In this document: positions 46,085-59,200 of the stretch, piece after piece
How positions within the stretch are numbered: the first letter of the stretch is position 1
How the letters are laid out: the number at the start of each line of letters is the position of its first letter
Assembly: GCA_015847255.1 (NCBI GenBank)
Contig: JADLZK010007840.1
Coordinates: forward strand, 372,001 to 436,000
DNA: 64,000 nucleotides
Direction of reading: 5' to 3'
DNA from: Hyparrhenia diplandra
Lineage: Eukaryota; Streptophyta; Magnoliopsida; Poales; Poaceae
The notes under the pieces: generated by a model
What the model was told of the DNA's origin: nothing
The model's input: only the letters and a program-made list of their open reading frames with translations
Database searches by the model: none
Translations under genes and position numbers: made by a program

Positions 46085-46640
46085 TCTCAGGACTGTCCTT
46101 CATCACCAAGCTTTGGTGGGCATCAAGTAAACAATCTGGTCGTTCAGCAACCTTTGATGCCCATGAATCAACATTTGAGCAGCATATATATAGAAGTTTA
46201 GTGTTTCTCTCCCCACCCTCTCACTTTCACTCAGCCTCCTCACGCGCGCCGCTCTCCCTCTCAACGCTCCCCTCTCCTCCTCCAACGCTCTCCCTCCCCC
46301 CCCGATAACCCCTCTCCCTCCCACACCGCCCGGCCATGGGCAGCAACCACCCCTCTCCTCCCAGCCCCTCCTCCTCCGAGCCGGCAGTGCGTGTCCGCCT
46401 TGGCGAGGCGAGCCGGCAGCTCCATGGCGGGTGAGGCGGGGCGCGACGCCGGGCAAGGCTCGGCGCCTGCGCGGGCCTCCATGGCGGGCGAGGCGCGCCG
46501 GGGGGATCAGGCAGGGGCGGACCTCCACAGCGGGCGAGGTGCGCGGATCCGGCGGGCTACGTCCACGGCGGATCGGCCATGGGATTCACGGCGGGTGAGG
46601 CGCACCTCTCGCTAAGCGGATCCGGCGATGGGATTCACGA
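46085..46640 (+). repeat. GC-rich promoter-bearing unit, copy C
   Basis: Closest to copy A, including TATATATAG at 46185-46193 and the MGSNHPS start at 46336. Cut off after GATGGGATTCACG, where a different GC-rich sequence begins. Confidence 0.6.
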
Positions 46641-47476
46641 CAGCACTACGGACAGCGCGCCGTTGCCGGCGCCAAACGCCGGCGGCGCTCGGCAAAGAGG
46701 ACATTTGGCGAAGGCCAGCAATTCACCGCTCGGCAAAACACGGCGCTCGGCAAATAATCTCTTTTTGGCGAAGCGCCGTCGTTAAGCTAAACCAAAAACG
46801 CTCGGTGAAATTAGTCCTTTGCGGCGTCGGAGCTCGGGAAAGTTTTTGCGGTTCGGTGAAGGGTGACGGAGGAAACCGGCCGCGGTTGCCGTAAACTTTG
46901 CCCGGCGGTCATCCGTTTGCCGCTTCGGCAAACCAAGTACACTTTGCCGGCGGCGCTTGTGGCACGCTTGGCAAAGACATGATTTGTCGGCGCCATCCCG
47001 GCCTCTCGGCGAAATATATATATATATTTTGATTTTGGAGTTCGTAATTTTTCTGTGGCTTTGTTAGGTAACTATTCACCTCATATTGAGATTTTACATT
47101 TTTTTCGGTACTATTTGCTATATTTATTGCATTTATGTCTATCTTTTCTATTTTTTCTCTAAAAGCAAATTTGAACTACAATTCATTACAATAATTGGAA
47201 ATGTTCAATGCAAAATTCATTTTCTTGTTAGGGATCGTAATTGTAGGCCCCATGCAAGTTCTCACATGAAGTATCGAAGGCCGAAGTTCGAGACACACGA
47301 AATCGTTTGCGGGTGGATTGTTTTAAAATTCTAAAAAACCCAAACCAAGTCCGAAAATTTTGAAACCTGTCGATTATCGTGGTATGGTACGTGTAACCTA
47401 TGATAAAAATTTGAGAAGGTTTGATTGACGTTTTCATTTTACGATAGCTGAAATCCAGGACATCCCCACATGAGTT
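46641..47476. mobile_element. CACTA subterminal fragment (TTTGCCGAGC type)
   Basis: Clustered CTCGGCAAA, GGCGAAG and TTTGCCGGCGG words between 46685 and 47010 are typical subterminal repeats of the large grass CACTA families. Neither CACTA terminus is visible. An (AT)n run sits at 47018-47030. Confidence 0.5.
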
Positions 47477-49746
47477 CGTCAGACTTGTATGCTTCTCCTT
47501 TTTCTAACTAATCCATGAACCCTGGCTATGATGGATTAATTAACCAATTAAGAAAGTTTCAATTAATAATAAGTTCCGTTAAGATGCACGCATAATTTTT
47601 GTGGAGGACCACCGAAGCAAAACTCTAAAGATAATTATAATGACAAATGGATCTACTACTCACAAATACCCTTATGAAAAATAGACTAAATTATTCACTG
47701 CCTATACCCACAGCATGAGTGATATAACTGTACCCACAAACTAGAAACTAGAAATCTCAATGCGTAACAGTGCAGGTTGTTTTTTCAGAAAGAACCATAA
47801 AAGCTTTGCAGAACTTTATATTAGACGAAGAAAGAAAGAAAAAAAGCAAGTGTTTTTTGAATTGGAACTGGACCCAATAACCACACAACTGAGGATAGTG
47901 CAGCTTATATAATGACCATTGCGGCAACGTACTCTAGGTAGCTTATAGGTGTATGTATATAGATGCTCTCAATGTGACTACCTGGTGGATGGGTAAATAA
48001 TTAATCAATGAAAGCATAAAATCTCATTTTACTTATTATTACACCTATATAAAGCTACCCACCCCTTGAACCAGGTGACATCTAAAATCACATGCTGTTT
48101 CAACAGACACAACAATATAATATCCAAATATAACCAGGAGGCGTTGATGAGTGCAACAATATAGCATGTCAGTTGGAATTTAGTGTCGACGTGGACACAA
48201 ATGGATTCTAATTCGTGGGGATGGGATGCATCAAGACCTTTAGATACAGCATTAGAGTGAGACATAGAGTGAGAATACATCCTTATTGATCTAAAGGTGC
48301 CAAAAACTCTATATTTTAGCAATGGAGTGTTAGATGGAGTTTGGGTTTTGGCTCTTTTAACCCGGCCTCTCTATAAAAGGGAGAGGGCTGTTGTACTAAA
48401 CCAAGATGAAAGAGATGCAGCGTAACCTCATAGTAACAAGATCGTGGTGTTGGGGCTTTAACCCATGCCCCAGGCTATCGGTGTCATGGTTTTAGGGATG
48501 GCCATTAGTATACCCTGAGCACACAGACTTCGACTGAACCTCAGTATCAAATCTCAGCCTCTACTGAGTTGTCTAATCTTCTGTGAGCATTGCTTTGGTA
48601 GATGCCAGCAATCGCTTCAACATTCGGTATCACAACAATTTGTATCAAAGCTATGTTGTTGTTTTGAGGATCATAGGAGGCGAGGAAAGCGATCGAGGCT
48701 TGAGGGTGGTCGATGGTACAATTTGAGGTGGGATCTTGGAGTGGGCAAGCAGCATGGCCATCTTTATTTTGTACTCACTTTCTTCACTGTTCAAGATATT
48801 ATGTTTTCTTATTAAAGAATAACATGTGTATCAGTTTGTTTTAAAAAGTAGTACATCTTGATTTGTTTTAAAATTGAGACATTCATCTGAAGTGCCAACA
48901 GGTTTTGTTCTGAAAAGTGTGTTGCTCACATTTTAGCAAAATAATCATTCAGAAAGAATATTTTTAAAACACACAATTTGTATTTTTAATTGTCGAAATA
49001 TAAGATATATACATTTGTACTCTTGCATGCATGTATACGGGTACATTTATAATTGCATGCATGTATTCGAGATCTCAATGATATCATGGCATGTTGAATG
49101 CCTGTTTTAAATGGCTTTTTTATATATTTTAATAGTTTATAATTTGGTAATTTAGAAACATATGGGGCATGATCTATTATATATGTTTTAAATATTTTAC
49201 ATAATAGCAACTGTTTTGTAATTTAAATATTATTTTAAATTTATTCTTATTAGTGACGATAAGAGTTGTTTTGTAAATTTCAGTGGTTACTTAGCTTAGT
49301 CTATAATAATATAGTAGTCGCTGGATAATTTTCTATATAAATGAGTACCAATATTCATATTACTATATAAAAGTGTCACTATATTCATCATAATTTCATG
49401 ATATTATCTATTTGGTGTAATAAACCTTAAAATCTTCTCTATAATTAAACTTGGTCAAACTCAAGCTTGCCTTAAAATAAAATGGGGTTGAGTATTCTTT
49501 TGAACATAAACTAATATATAGGGTGGCGTGGTCGGAACATTTGTTCTCATTATCTTGGACTATCAAGCCATTCGTTGTAGTCTAATAATATAATTCAAGA
49601 ATGGTATATAAATGTCCATAAAGAAGAAAATGAGAGAGCTGTGATTTTTTTTCGCTATGAGAGAGAGCAGCTGAAAAGGAGGATATGCAGCATATATAAA
49701 CATTTCCTGCTGAAAAGGAGTATCTACCTATCACTCATCCTTTGCA

Positions 49747-50035
49747 TATATATCAGAAGCTCCGCCCTTAGCTCGTGCTGAATACCACAATCCATCATAC
49801 AAACATTTCCTTAGCGTACTGGCACAAAATTAACAACGACTTTAATGGCATGGTTTGAAGAGTGGTGAGCGAATTTGTCTTCCTAAGAACCATTGACGAA
49901 GTCCAGGTTATTAGTTCAGGGATGGGACACACTGGGATAGAACAGAGGAGTTCCCGAACCAGGACATGTATTTCTGATAGTCATGGTCTCATTGATCGCA
50001 ACTGCTCACCAGCTGCCCGAATTCACGATGTTGAC
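49747..50035 (+). promoter_or_regulatory. R-unit 1' (D2)
   Basis: Degenerate box TATATATCAG at 49747-49756. GGGATGGGACACACTGGGAT at 49919. Confidence 0.4.
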
Positions 50036-50609
50036 CGACCAGTGATTCGTTGGAGGACAAATCTGGAATGGAAGATTGAGAAACTTCTTTTTTTGTTTCT
50101 TTTTTAAGCTGGGGGACGGGATTGGAGGTGTGAGAGAAACCAGCTGTCTGACTTCAGGTTTCTGTTTTGTTTCTATTTTTCGGTGAAACAATTGCAAGCT
50201 TTGAAGCGGTCAACCAACAGCTATTTTTCTGTTTTTTCATTGTAGTGTCTGGATCTGTGGATAGGAGCATGTTCTACAGCAATAACCTTGGAGATTTCTG
50301 CACTTGTTTATATATAGTATTGATCAATAAACTTCGTTTACCTTACTGCACAATCAGCTACAAATTTTTTAAGTTTGATTAAATTTGTAGAAAAAAAATA
50401 CATTTTTATAAGTACAAAGCAACAGTGACGCATCATAATACATATTTACATGATTATTTTATTTATATAGTTTTATAGACGATGTTATGTTTTTATTCTA
50501 AAGTTGATCAAGTTTCATTAGTTTATTATAGGAATTTATTTTAATTATTCTCGGACAGAGGTAGTAGCTTCTTTTTTTTTAGAACAGTGTATTGTATCTC
50601 AGCAGTTTG
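50036..50609. other. D2-specific block
   Basis: No gene. Contains TGGATAGGAGCATGTTCTAC at about 50258, a weak match to the region near 32226. This may be an old 3' end of the R-unit gene. Confidence 0.4.
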
Positions 50610-50923
50610 AGCAGTCAAATACATTTATAGCAACTTTGAAGCAATATAATTCTATTACTGAAACTGAAGGATAATATACAGACAAATACATTAACATGAT
50701 GATCTTTTGTGCAAAATTTAATGAAGACATTGAGAGAGTATCTGCTTAATGAAAAACGCGCATCGGCGTGATCTCGAAAAAAAACACGGAGAGAGCAGAG
50801 CAGCAGTACCAATGTAATATTTTTCTACTCTTCTGCGGAAACATAACTGCAAAGGATGTACTGTGAGAAACGTAATTGCAGAACGTTGCTACCTACCTAT
50901 CAGCTATATCACCCACACCAACA

Positions 50924-51190
50924 TATAAATAAAGCTCCACTCTTGACACGCTTCAACTCCAGAAGCATTTGCTCCTTTTGGCCTTTCCTTTGCATACCCA
51001 CACAAATGACACAATCAAAACTCGTCTACTAGAACCATTGATGATTTCTGGTCATATATTGGGATGGGAAGTGCTGGGATAGAGAGTACTATTTCCAACA
51101 CACATGATCTTGTTGATCGCATACCAACTACCCAGCATCACGAAGAAGGTAGGCCAACAATCTGCGGCGACTTTAGTGGAATACCGCGAT
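50924..51190 (+). promoter_or_regulatory. R-unit 2' (D2)
   Basis: TATAAATA at 50924-50931. The conserved frame reads AYQLPSITKKVGQQSAATLV. Confidence 0.5.
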
Positions 51191-52477
51191 TTGGTGTTGT
51201 GGTGTAGTGATTGTTCGTTGTCTTGCCATATGAACAAGACTGCAAAATTCAGAGTCGACGTACATTGCTCTGATCAGGTGGTTCAGGGCTCTTGCTGTTC
51301 AGTGGTACAATGCGAAGACGCATGTGTGAGCCTCCCGCTGCCTAATGGTGTCCAAGCAGATGACTGAAACAGAAGAGTTGCCCTCCCCGATCTGACTCTT
51401 CCGTGCCCAGAAGCAAAAGAGCCCGTATGCATGTCCACACTGCCATCCTAGAGTGGTCCAAGTGATGTTTCAGCATCCTCAACAATTACGACAACTATAC
51501 AATTGTATTTAACTGGATCGAGTAGCAAATCAAGGGTTTCTCAGGAATTACAAGGAGTAACCGATACAAATCGAGAGAGCAAGGTGCTCCTCGCCGACGA
51601 ACTCCGGACGCAGCCGGCCTCCTATCCTATTCCCTTCAACTTCTTCACCAAACTTGTTCCCCTTTTCCTTTTAACATGACAACGCCGGAAGACGCCTCCA
51701 CCGAGCCGTCATGCCCATTCTGGCCTGCGTATTTGGTGCTGGGCTTGCGCTGCCTCTTGGGCTTGGACGGAGTCGGCCCATTCTCTTCTCGTGACTTCTC
51801 CTTACTCTGATCAACGTCACCATCTCTTGGGTCCCTGACATGATGTACATGTGAGAACCAAAACTCGAACAGAGCTCTTGAACTCGGCCGTGAGCCGTCC
51901 TTCGAGTTCTATAGCTACTATCGATCCCCAATTCTGTTCTTGCTGCCTACTCTCTGATTATGTGTTTCGCCAATCCTTCCAATCCACTACTGGTTCTTAC
52001 AGTGCGTAAAACAATTTAACGATGGTGTCACCATGGTCCAGCTCCAACTTAAATATAATTATCTTATACTTGATGTTTGCTAGTACAATCTGTTTTGTGA
52101 GCAGACATCTCCTTTCAACGCATTTTAATTTGGAATCTAAATTACTTCCTCTCGAAATCAGAATGCACTGATAACAGCTTTCATGTACCTGCCACCCAAC
52201 CAAAATGCACTTCTGGTGTCTCCTTGATTTTTTTTTTCTTACTGTACAAGAGGTTGAAGGATCCATGCTAAACTGAGAGACTGCTTCTTTGCAGGTTTCC
52301 ATGTTAAAAAATGCTACGATCAGTGTCATTTTTACTGGTTTTAAATTTTCTCACCGGCCGTAGCATTTCTTATTTATAATATTAATGGACTATCAAGCTT
52401 TTTATATATATTGTAGAACAAATGCTCGCAGCTGCCCACCTATCAGGTATCGACCAACAGCTATCACACATTCAACA

Positions 52478-52815
52478 TATAAAGAAAGCTCTCCACCCCT
52501 GGCACGCTTCCACTCCATAAACATTGCACCTTTTCACCTTTCCTTTCCACACGATGACACAGTCTCATCTACCCAATAATCATTGATTATTTCCAGGTAT
52601 ATATTGGGATGGGACGCACTAGGATAGAAAACACAAGAGCCTCAGAAAGGATATGTGTGTAATTGTAATAAAAATGATCTGGTTGACCACGAACGAGCTG
52701 CCCATCTTCTCGAAGCTGATAGGCCAACAATCCGAGGAGAATGCACTGCGTTGTGACATACTTGTCGTCTTGCCAAATATGTCCGGAAACAGAAGGCTAG
52801 GCACGGTACTGTTAC
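52478..52815 (+). promoter_or_regulatory. R-unit 3' (D2)
   Basis: TATAAAG at 52478-52484. Keeps NELPIFSKLIGQQSEENALR; the leader is uninterrupted by the Stowaway found in D1. Confidence 0.5.
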
Positions 52816-53910
52816 TGGTCCGGCAACAGCACTGAAGGTGGGAACTGGTTAAACCGTGGCGCTTAGTTGGTCTTGACTGGTAGTGGGCTTTTAGCCGTGT
52901 AATGTGCCTGAGGCTATTCAGTTAGCTGAATCGGTGAGCTGATGTTGCTATATAAGCACAAACTGAAACCTTCTCGACTAATAAACTGCTACCGCCTCTG
53001 TTCTTGCTGCTATCCCAATTCTCTGCTATCCCAGTCCAAACCTCTGATTCCTTCCAGTAATCGTCTCCCCCCGTTTTGGGCCAATCTTTAAAATCAGGTG
53101 GGGAATGCCTCCCCCGTTGAGCTTAAAAAAGGTTATCATCACACTTTCCTCAAAGAACCTGACACCATGTTGCCGCCTTCAGCATCCTCCTGCTTCTGAA
53201 CCAACTCGAGACGGCAGGAGATCAGACTGTGTTGTAAAATCTGTTAACACTGGTGGCATCGTTCCTCAGCAAGTCAATGTCATGGTGGACCAGAGGAGCC
53301 ATGCACCAACGACCTGGGCGTTCAAGGTGAACTTGTCCAGGGCAGTCAAGAAGGAAGGCATCCCGCATCCATGTACATTGGGGATCGAGGCTTGAGGGTA
53401 GTCGATGGTAAAAAGTTTGAGGTTGGGATCTTGGTGTGTCTAAGCAGCATAGCACCAAGAAGCAAAAGAGCCCACAGTCCCAATGTCTGGACTGCCAGAA
53501 TAGAGCGGTCCAAGTGTTGTAATACTTGTGGGCTTAGTTGGAGAGGAGAGAAAGGACATGTGAGAACCAAAACTCGAACAGAATCCTCAAACTCGGTCGT
53601 GAGCCACCCTCGTCCTTCTAGCTACTGTCGATCCCCAAATCTGTTCTTGCTGCCTACTCTGATTCTGTGCTTTCTCAATCCATCCAATCCACGGCTGATT
53701 CTTACAGTCGTGTCCACCATGGTCCAGCTCCAAGTTGAATAAAATTATCGTATACTTGATGTTTGCTGCATTCTATTTGGCAACGAGACATCACTTTTCA
53801 GGCCATTTTAATTTGGAATCTAAATTACATCCTCACGAAATCAGAATGCAATGATAATAGCTTTCATGTGCCACCCAACAAAAATTCACTTCTGGTGACT
53901 CCTTAAAAAA

Positions 53911-54062
53911 ATTCTTACTGCACAAGAGGACGAAGCATCCATGCTAAATTGAGAGCCTGCTTCGTTGCAGGCCACATCTTGCCAAAAATTCTTACTGCAC
54001 AAGAGGACGAAGCATCCATGATAAATTGAGAGCCTGCTTCGTTGCAGGCCACATCTTGCCAA
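53911..54062. repeat. 76-bp tandem duplication, D2 only
   Basis: AATTCTTACTGCACAAGAGG to CACATCTTGCC occurs at 53911 and again at 53987 with one difference. D1 has a single copy near 30810-30890. Confidence 0.93.
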
Positions 54063-54864
54063 GCCGCAGGTACAATGGCGTCGCACTTGATGTGATGAAA
54101 ATTGGTGCCACATCCGTCACGCGAAAACAGGAATATATGTACGGACTAATTTTTTTTTTTTTTTTTGTGGCGTGCCAAACTGTAACAAACAGCGATTCCT
54201 TTTCTATTTGGTTGCCATTGCGTGCCAAACTGTAACCAAACACCAAAACTCGAACAGAATCCTCAAACTCGGTGTAGTGCTCCCCAAGGCATACTTCCTA
54301 GTGCTTTGACACTTGGGAATTTGGAGACCATAGATTAGAAATCTCTGGTACTTCTTCATGAATGCGAACCAACTGTCTGAAATCTTGTACTATAGTATAT
54401 TTTACAAAAATTCATCATTTTCGCAGATGGCTTATCATGATTGTGAATGAACTGTCCAAAATCTGGAAGTTGATCAGCCACTGATCGATTTGGGGCTACA
54501 TCAGGTGAGAACTAAAAATGCTACAACCAGTGTCATTTCTATAATGGTGTACATGTGATGTTTACTGGTTTTAGACTTTCTGACCGGTTGAAGCATTTTC
54601 TTACTTATAATATTGGACTACCAACCTTTATATGGCAGCATGTTCTTAAAAAATAAGTAAAATGTCACAATATCATGACAGTGTAAAAAATTGAGAAGGA
54701 GACACGAGTACATTTATATCACTTAAAGGATACATATGCACGACAATGGGATAATGGTCTTCTGTGCAGAATGTGTTCATGAAGCACTGTCAGAAACTTA
54801 ATTCTAGAATAAATTTTCGCAGCTGCCCACCTATCAGGTATCAGCAGCTATCACATATCCAACA

Positions 54865-55060
54865 TATAAATAAAGCTCCACCCAGCTTCTGCTCCATATA
54901 CATTCCTCCTTTTCACCTTTCCTTTCCACACGATAACACAATCTCATCTATCTAACAATAATTGATTATTTCTAGTTATGTTGGGATGGGATGCACTGGG
55001 ATAGAAAACATGAGCTTCAGAAAGAAGATATGTAATTGTTACAAAAATGAACGAGCTGAG
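54865..55060 (+). promoter_or_regulatory. R-unit 4' (D2)
   Basis: TATAAATA at 54865-54872. Nearly identical to R-unit 4. Confidence 0.5.
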
Positions 55061-55574
55061 AACGCTAGACATGGTACTGTTACTGGTCTGGAAGGTGGGA
55101 TCTGGTGAAACCGTGGTGCTTAACTTTGCTCTTGAGTCGTGGACAAGAAAGATGATGGGCAATCGACATGTCCAAGACTGAGGTTGGAGACATGGGCAAG
55201 AAAGATGATCATTTGGATGGTGGTCAGAGGATGAATGAGGGAAACGTACTTGTTGCAATGTGATCTTAGACGTGCATATCAATTATTAGATTGCCACAGT
55301 ATGTTTGGTTAACTAAATTATCACTACTATGAATGTGATCTTCAGAGGCTGTCAAAATGAATTTGTAAGGCAAAGGAACTCTAATTATTAGATTGGAACA
55401 GTACTAATACACGCATTGGGATAGAAGCATGCTTTACAACAATAATTATGGAGATTTCCTGTACTTGCTTATAGTTTTCAAATAATAATCTTTCTTTACC
55501 ATAAGAATGCACAATCGATATGAATTTCCAGCTCATTAATCTTAGTACATTGCTCACGCAAAATGCTCTAATGA

Positions 55575-55594
55575 TTCTCGCAAAAAAAAAAAAA
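55575..55594 (+). mobile_element. 20-bp poly(A) micro-insertion with 10-bp target duplication
   Basis: TTCTCGC plus 13 A, flanked by GCTCTAATGA at 55565-55574 and 55595-55604. D1 has GCTCTAATGA once (about 32371). This is an extremely truncated LINE-type retroposition event. Confidence 0.85.
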
Positions 55595-55873
55595 GCTCTA
55601 ATGAAGTATATACTTTTCGATTTAACTTTTTGTACCTCCAAACAAAAAAGTGATGGTTTGGGCATCCACAACATCTTTGTTTAAGTATCACTTAGTGTTA
55701 AGTGTCTAGACTCAAACTTTTGTATAATTACATGGTTGAGTCCAGCCCCACATGTCTGCATCATCTCTTCTATCATGTCTTGGATCTCTATCTCTGTCCC
55801 CATTCACCCCTCATGCGCATTTCTGGGTAGAGGAGGGCACCATGTCTGTGGCGGCACACCACAGAGGATCGAG

Positions 55874-55912
55874 CACTACACCACACCCCCGATTAAGGGT
55901 TGTGGTGTAGTG
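55874..55912. mobile_element. Miniature CACTA foldback (39 bp), D2
   Basis: CACTACACCACACCCC...GGGTTGTGGTGTAGTG with GAG on each side. It lacks the doubled right end seen in D1. Confidence 0.8.
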
Positions 55913-56534
55913 GAGAGTGCAGTGGCGGCCCCATAACAGGAGCAGTGCAGTGCCAGTGTGAGAGGGTTGCTAAACAGCAGTGCTAGGTGATTGTAGTAGT
56001 GTATCAACTTAAACTTTAACTAGTTGGTTCATGAAATTCAATACGATATTAGAGCAAGAGGTCTCAGGTTTGAATCCACCTAGGTAGCACAACTAAATAA
56101 AATATAATTGTTGCTCACTCTTACTCCATGTCTAAAGCCTTTTATAAGGGAGCCTCTACGTAAGGGGAAAGTGTTTAATAATAGTGAATTGATGCCCACC
56201 TCTATAATTAGCTTAAAAATTTGGGTTGAATTATTGGTCAGTGCATGAAACTCAATACTCTTGGTTGAAACCCTTGAATTGCACCTACAAATTTTGAGTA
56301 GCATAATAATCCATTTTTCAAGAGAAAATAGATAAACAATCAGCTCAAAGATATAGTGTAGGAGTCCTTATAAGGCCAACAGCCGCGGCATAAAGAAATA
56401 TAAATCTATGAATGGATTTTTAGTTTACGGGAAAACATAAATGCTTGTGAAGCAGTGTTTAGAAACTTAATTGTAGAACAAATGTTCGTAGCAACCCACA
56501 TGTATATGTAGTCTCAGCAATCATCCATCCAACA

Positions 56535-56731
56535 TATAATAAAGCAGCTCCACCCTTGGCACGCTTCCACTCCATAAACATTTCCTCCATTCTACATTTC
56601 CGTTTCATTATACCCACACAGTGACGACACAGCCAAAAATTTGTGTATTTATTAATACATCCATAAGTTCTAGTTATATGTTGGGTATGGGAGGCACTGG
56701 GATCAAAAATAGGAGCCTCAACAAGAAGCCA
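56535..56731 (+). promoter_or_regulatory. R-unit 5' (D2), cut by the Helitron
   Basis: TATAATAAAG at 56535-56544. The leader stops at AAGCCA (56731) and resumes at 60193. Confidence 0.5.
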
Positions 56732-56940
56732 TCTTATCTTACTATTACTAATTGGAGGCTCCAACGGAGGCTCCACGTTAATCCTCACCAAACGCGCTTA
56801 AAAAAAAAAAGATAAATGGTAGAAAATCTCACATTAATCAGAAACATCCGGCCATCAAATCAAAAATGTTAGATGTCAATAGCCATTGGATCTATTTAAC
56901 TTTTGTACAAAAATTACCCACCTCTGCCATTATATTAAAT

Positions 56941-57180
56941 AAAACCTTTTTTAAAAAGAAATACTTATGACGATCATTTATAATCCTGAAGTTACGTGCT
57001 TTTTTTTTTTCCATGACGCAGAGCCCATCTATCTAATCTAACATGTGACATTGGCGTACCAAAAAAAACTTTTTCCAAAAAATAATAATACTTTTATATG
57101 GAAATCATTTAATCCTGAAGTTACGTGTGTTTTCCTATAACGCAGAACCCATCCTAATCTAACCTATGGCATTGGCGTTA
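56941..57180. repeat. Tandem duplication near the Helitron 5' end
   Basis: CCTGAAGTTACGTG...CGCAGA[GA]CCCATC...TCTAA occurs twice about 120 bp apart (56987 and 57113). Confidence 0.8.
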
Positions 57181-57189
57181 AACATGGGC

Positions 57190-57480
57190 TCGCGCCGTCG
57201 ACAATCCTTCCCGGCCTACCCCTAGCCCCAGTCCCTGCTAGATACCGCCGCGCGGCTCGTGCTGTTTGCTCGCTGCCGAAGCCCCAACTCGGACGCTGCG
57301 CCTCATGTTGTCATCCAGCATCAACCCCGCAGTCGTCCCACACGCACCACCGACGCCGATTCGAACAGACCATCAATGGTTACGTACAAGAACTTGGGGT
57401 CGACAAGATGCCGACAGGCGGTGACGACAAGATGCCGACGGGCGGTGACGCGGAGATGAAGAAGCTGTCGTTGTCGACAC
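57190..57480. other. GC-rich block inside the Helitron
   Basis: Base composition differs sharply from the AT-rich surroundings. The plus-strand frame of about 65 codons (57259-57459) has no domain I recognise. Possibly a captured host exon. Confidence 0.4.
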
Positions 57481-58153
57481 AACACATACCTAGCAGGTGA
57501 CCTAGAGATAACACTGCCTGATCTGATTGCTTTTCATGCCGCTTTAATTTTACTCCTTCAAATTGTACTCCATCAGAGTAGAAGAGGAACATAGGGAGTT
57601 TGTACCGAAGTAGTTTAATTTCCTTTTCGGCTTGGATTCCGTCTATACATACTAGATTATTTCCACCAAACATTCTATTCATCATCCATGAAGATACGAC
57701 TATACATATCTCCTTTATATATTTTTGTCAACCAATGGCAAATAAGAATTCATCTATTTTTACCGCCAGGAATCCAATTATTCACTGTTCATCCTACCAT
57801 CGTTTCCACATCATCATGAACGAAAAAGGTTCCACTATTTTAAGCATTCAACAACTAAAGGTATATATATTTCTGTCTTGCTGAATTCATTTATGATCTA
57901 ATCCGGTTGTGTTACAATCTACATGAAAAAAAGAAGATTAATGACATCATATTTTTTCAGTTTTCACGAAGCTCTATTGTTTTCATCGTTAACCAACCAA
58001 AGGTACGGCCATCATGTTGAATCCATTTACGATCTATTGTCTCCTACAATCTACATATAAAAGGGTAAATTCATGACATTATATTATGTTTTTCAGCTTT
58101 CAAGTAGCAATGGTTTGCAAAACGTTAAGTGAGTTAACCTAGGAATGGAATTA

Positions 58154-58250
58154 TGGAGAATCAAAGCACGAATCACGAGAATAGAGGGAGGCAATCTTGC
58201 TCTGTAGTGGCGAATAAATAAATATTGATATGCTCCTTATTGATCATCAG
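58154..58250 (+). pseudogene. RPA1-like exon, copy 1 (decayed)
   Basis: Reads WRIKARITRIEGGNLAL then a stop. Ends at a splice-donor-like CAG/GTAAAA (58251). The pattern fits the first OB-fold exon of plant replication protein A 70-kDa-like genes often carried by rice Helitrons. Confidence 0.6.
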
Positions 58251-58566
58251 GTAAAATGTTTTCTCATTGTGTTTATAATAGACTTTGATTAATTTTGTCA
58301 TATATGCTAATCATAATAAAAAACTGAACATGTTGCACGAAAAAAGAAAGATTAATGCCATCATTATTAGTTTTTAGTTTCCAAGAAGCTTTATTGTTTT
58401 CACCATTGATCAGCCAAAGTTATAGCCATCATGCTGAATCCATTGACAATCTAATGTCTATTGCGATCTACATGTAAAAGGGTAGATTAATGACATTATA
58501 TTATATTTTTCAGCTTTCAAGCTGCAATGGTTTGGAAAAATTTATGTGAGGTTAGCCCAGGAATTC

Positions 58567-58662
58567 TGGAGAATCAAAGCACAAGTCACAAGAATTAGGG
58601 ATGCATTCTTGCTCGGTAGTGGTGAATAGATCAATATTGATATGCTCCTTATTGATCATCAG
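58567..58662 (+). pseudogene. RPA1-like exon, copy 2 (decayed)
   Basis: Reads WRIKAQVTRIRDAFLLGSGE, a stop, then INIDMLLIDHQ and a donor-like GTAAAA at 58663. Better preserved than copy 1. Confidence 0.65.
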
Positions 58663-58786
58663 GTAAAATGTTCTCATTGTGTTTATAATAGACTTTGACT
58701 AATTTTTGTCATATATGCTAATCATTATAGAAAAGTGAACGTACCAAAAATGTTAACATGGACTTATCAATGAGGCATATATAGAA

Positions 58787-58985
58787 AATTTCAAACCACT
58801 AATCCAAGAAGGTAAAGTTTATGTCATTTCAAATGTAAATGTCACTGTTGCTGCACAAAAATCCTGAACAGTGCAGAATGATAAGGTAGTCAATTTTTTG
58901 CCCACAAGTAATATAAAGAAGATCAAAGATACACAGGACATTCTAAAGTATAGTTTTTGGTTCTTCGTTACAACAATGCTCTCTA
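58787..58985 (+). pseudogene. RPA1-like second exon (decayed)
   Basis: ENFKPLIQEGKVYVISNVNV and, after one stop, VNFLPTSNIKKIKDTQDI. This matches the EGKVY...F...T pattern of the RPA70-like first OB fold and lies in the correct order after the exons above. Confidence 0.65.
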
Positions 58986-59095
58986 ATAGATTAAATATGA
59001 ACACATTCTTCTTAGGTAAACTACCACTAATATTATAATTGTGTATGTTTCTTCTATTTTTATCACTATTTGATAAAAACTCATATTTATTTATC

Positions 59096-59200
59096 ATAGA
59101 TATCATAGGAGTCAATGGTGACACTGGACCGATAGAAGAAACCAAAACTTATGTTGGGGTGACCGAAATTCATGGTATTGTGCTCCTAATCGAGTAGATT
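59096..59200 (+). pseudogene. RPA1-like third exon (decayed)
   Basis: DIIGVNGDTGPIEETKTYVG; the DxIG start is typical of the next RPA70-like OB-fold segment. Open to a stop after about 30 codons. Confidence 0.5.

Larger units (their letters stand above)
57972..58730 (+). repeat. Two tandem copies of an RPA-like first-exon unit
   Basis: Unit 1 (57972-58320) and unit 2 (58391-58730) share TTCAGCTTTCAAG, GGAGAATCAAAGCAC and ATTGATCATCAGGTAAAATG. A shorter third copy of the left portion is at about 57880-57971. Confidence 0.85.
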
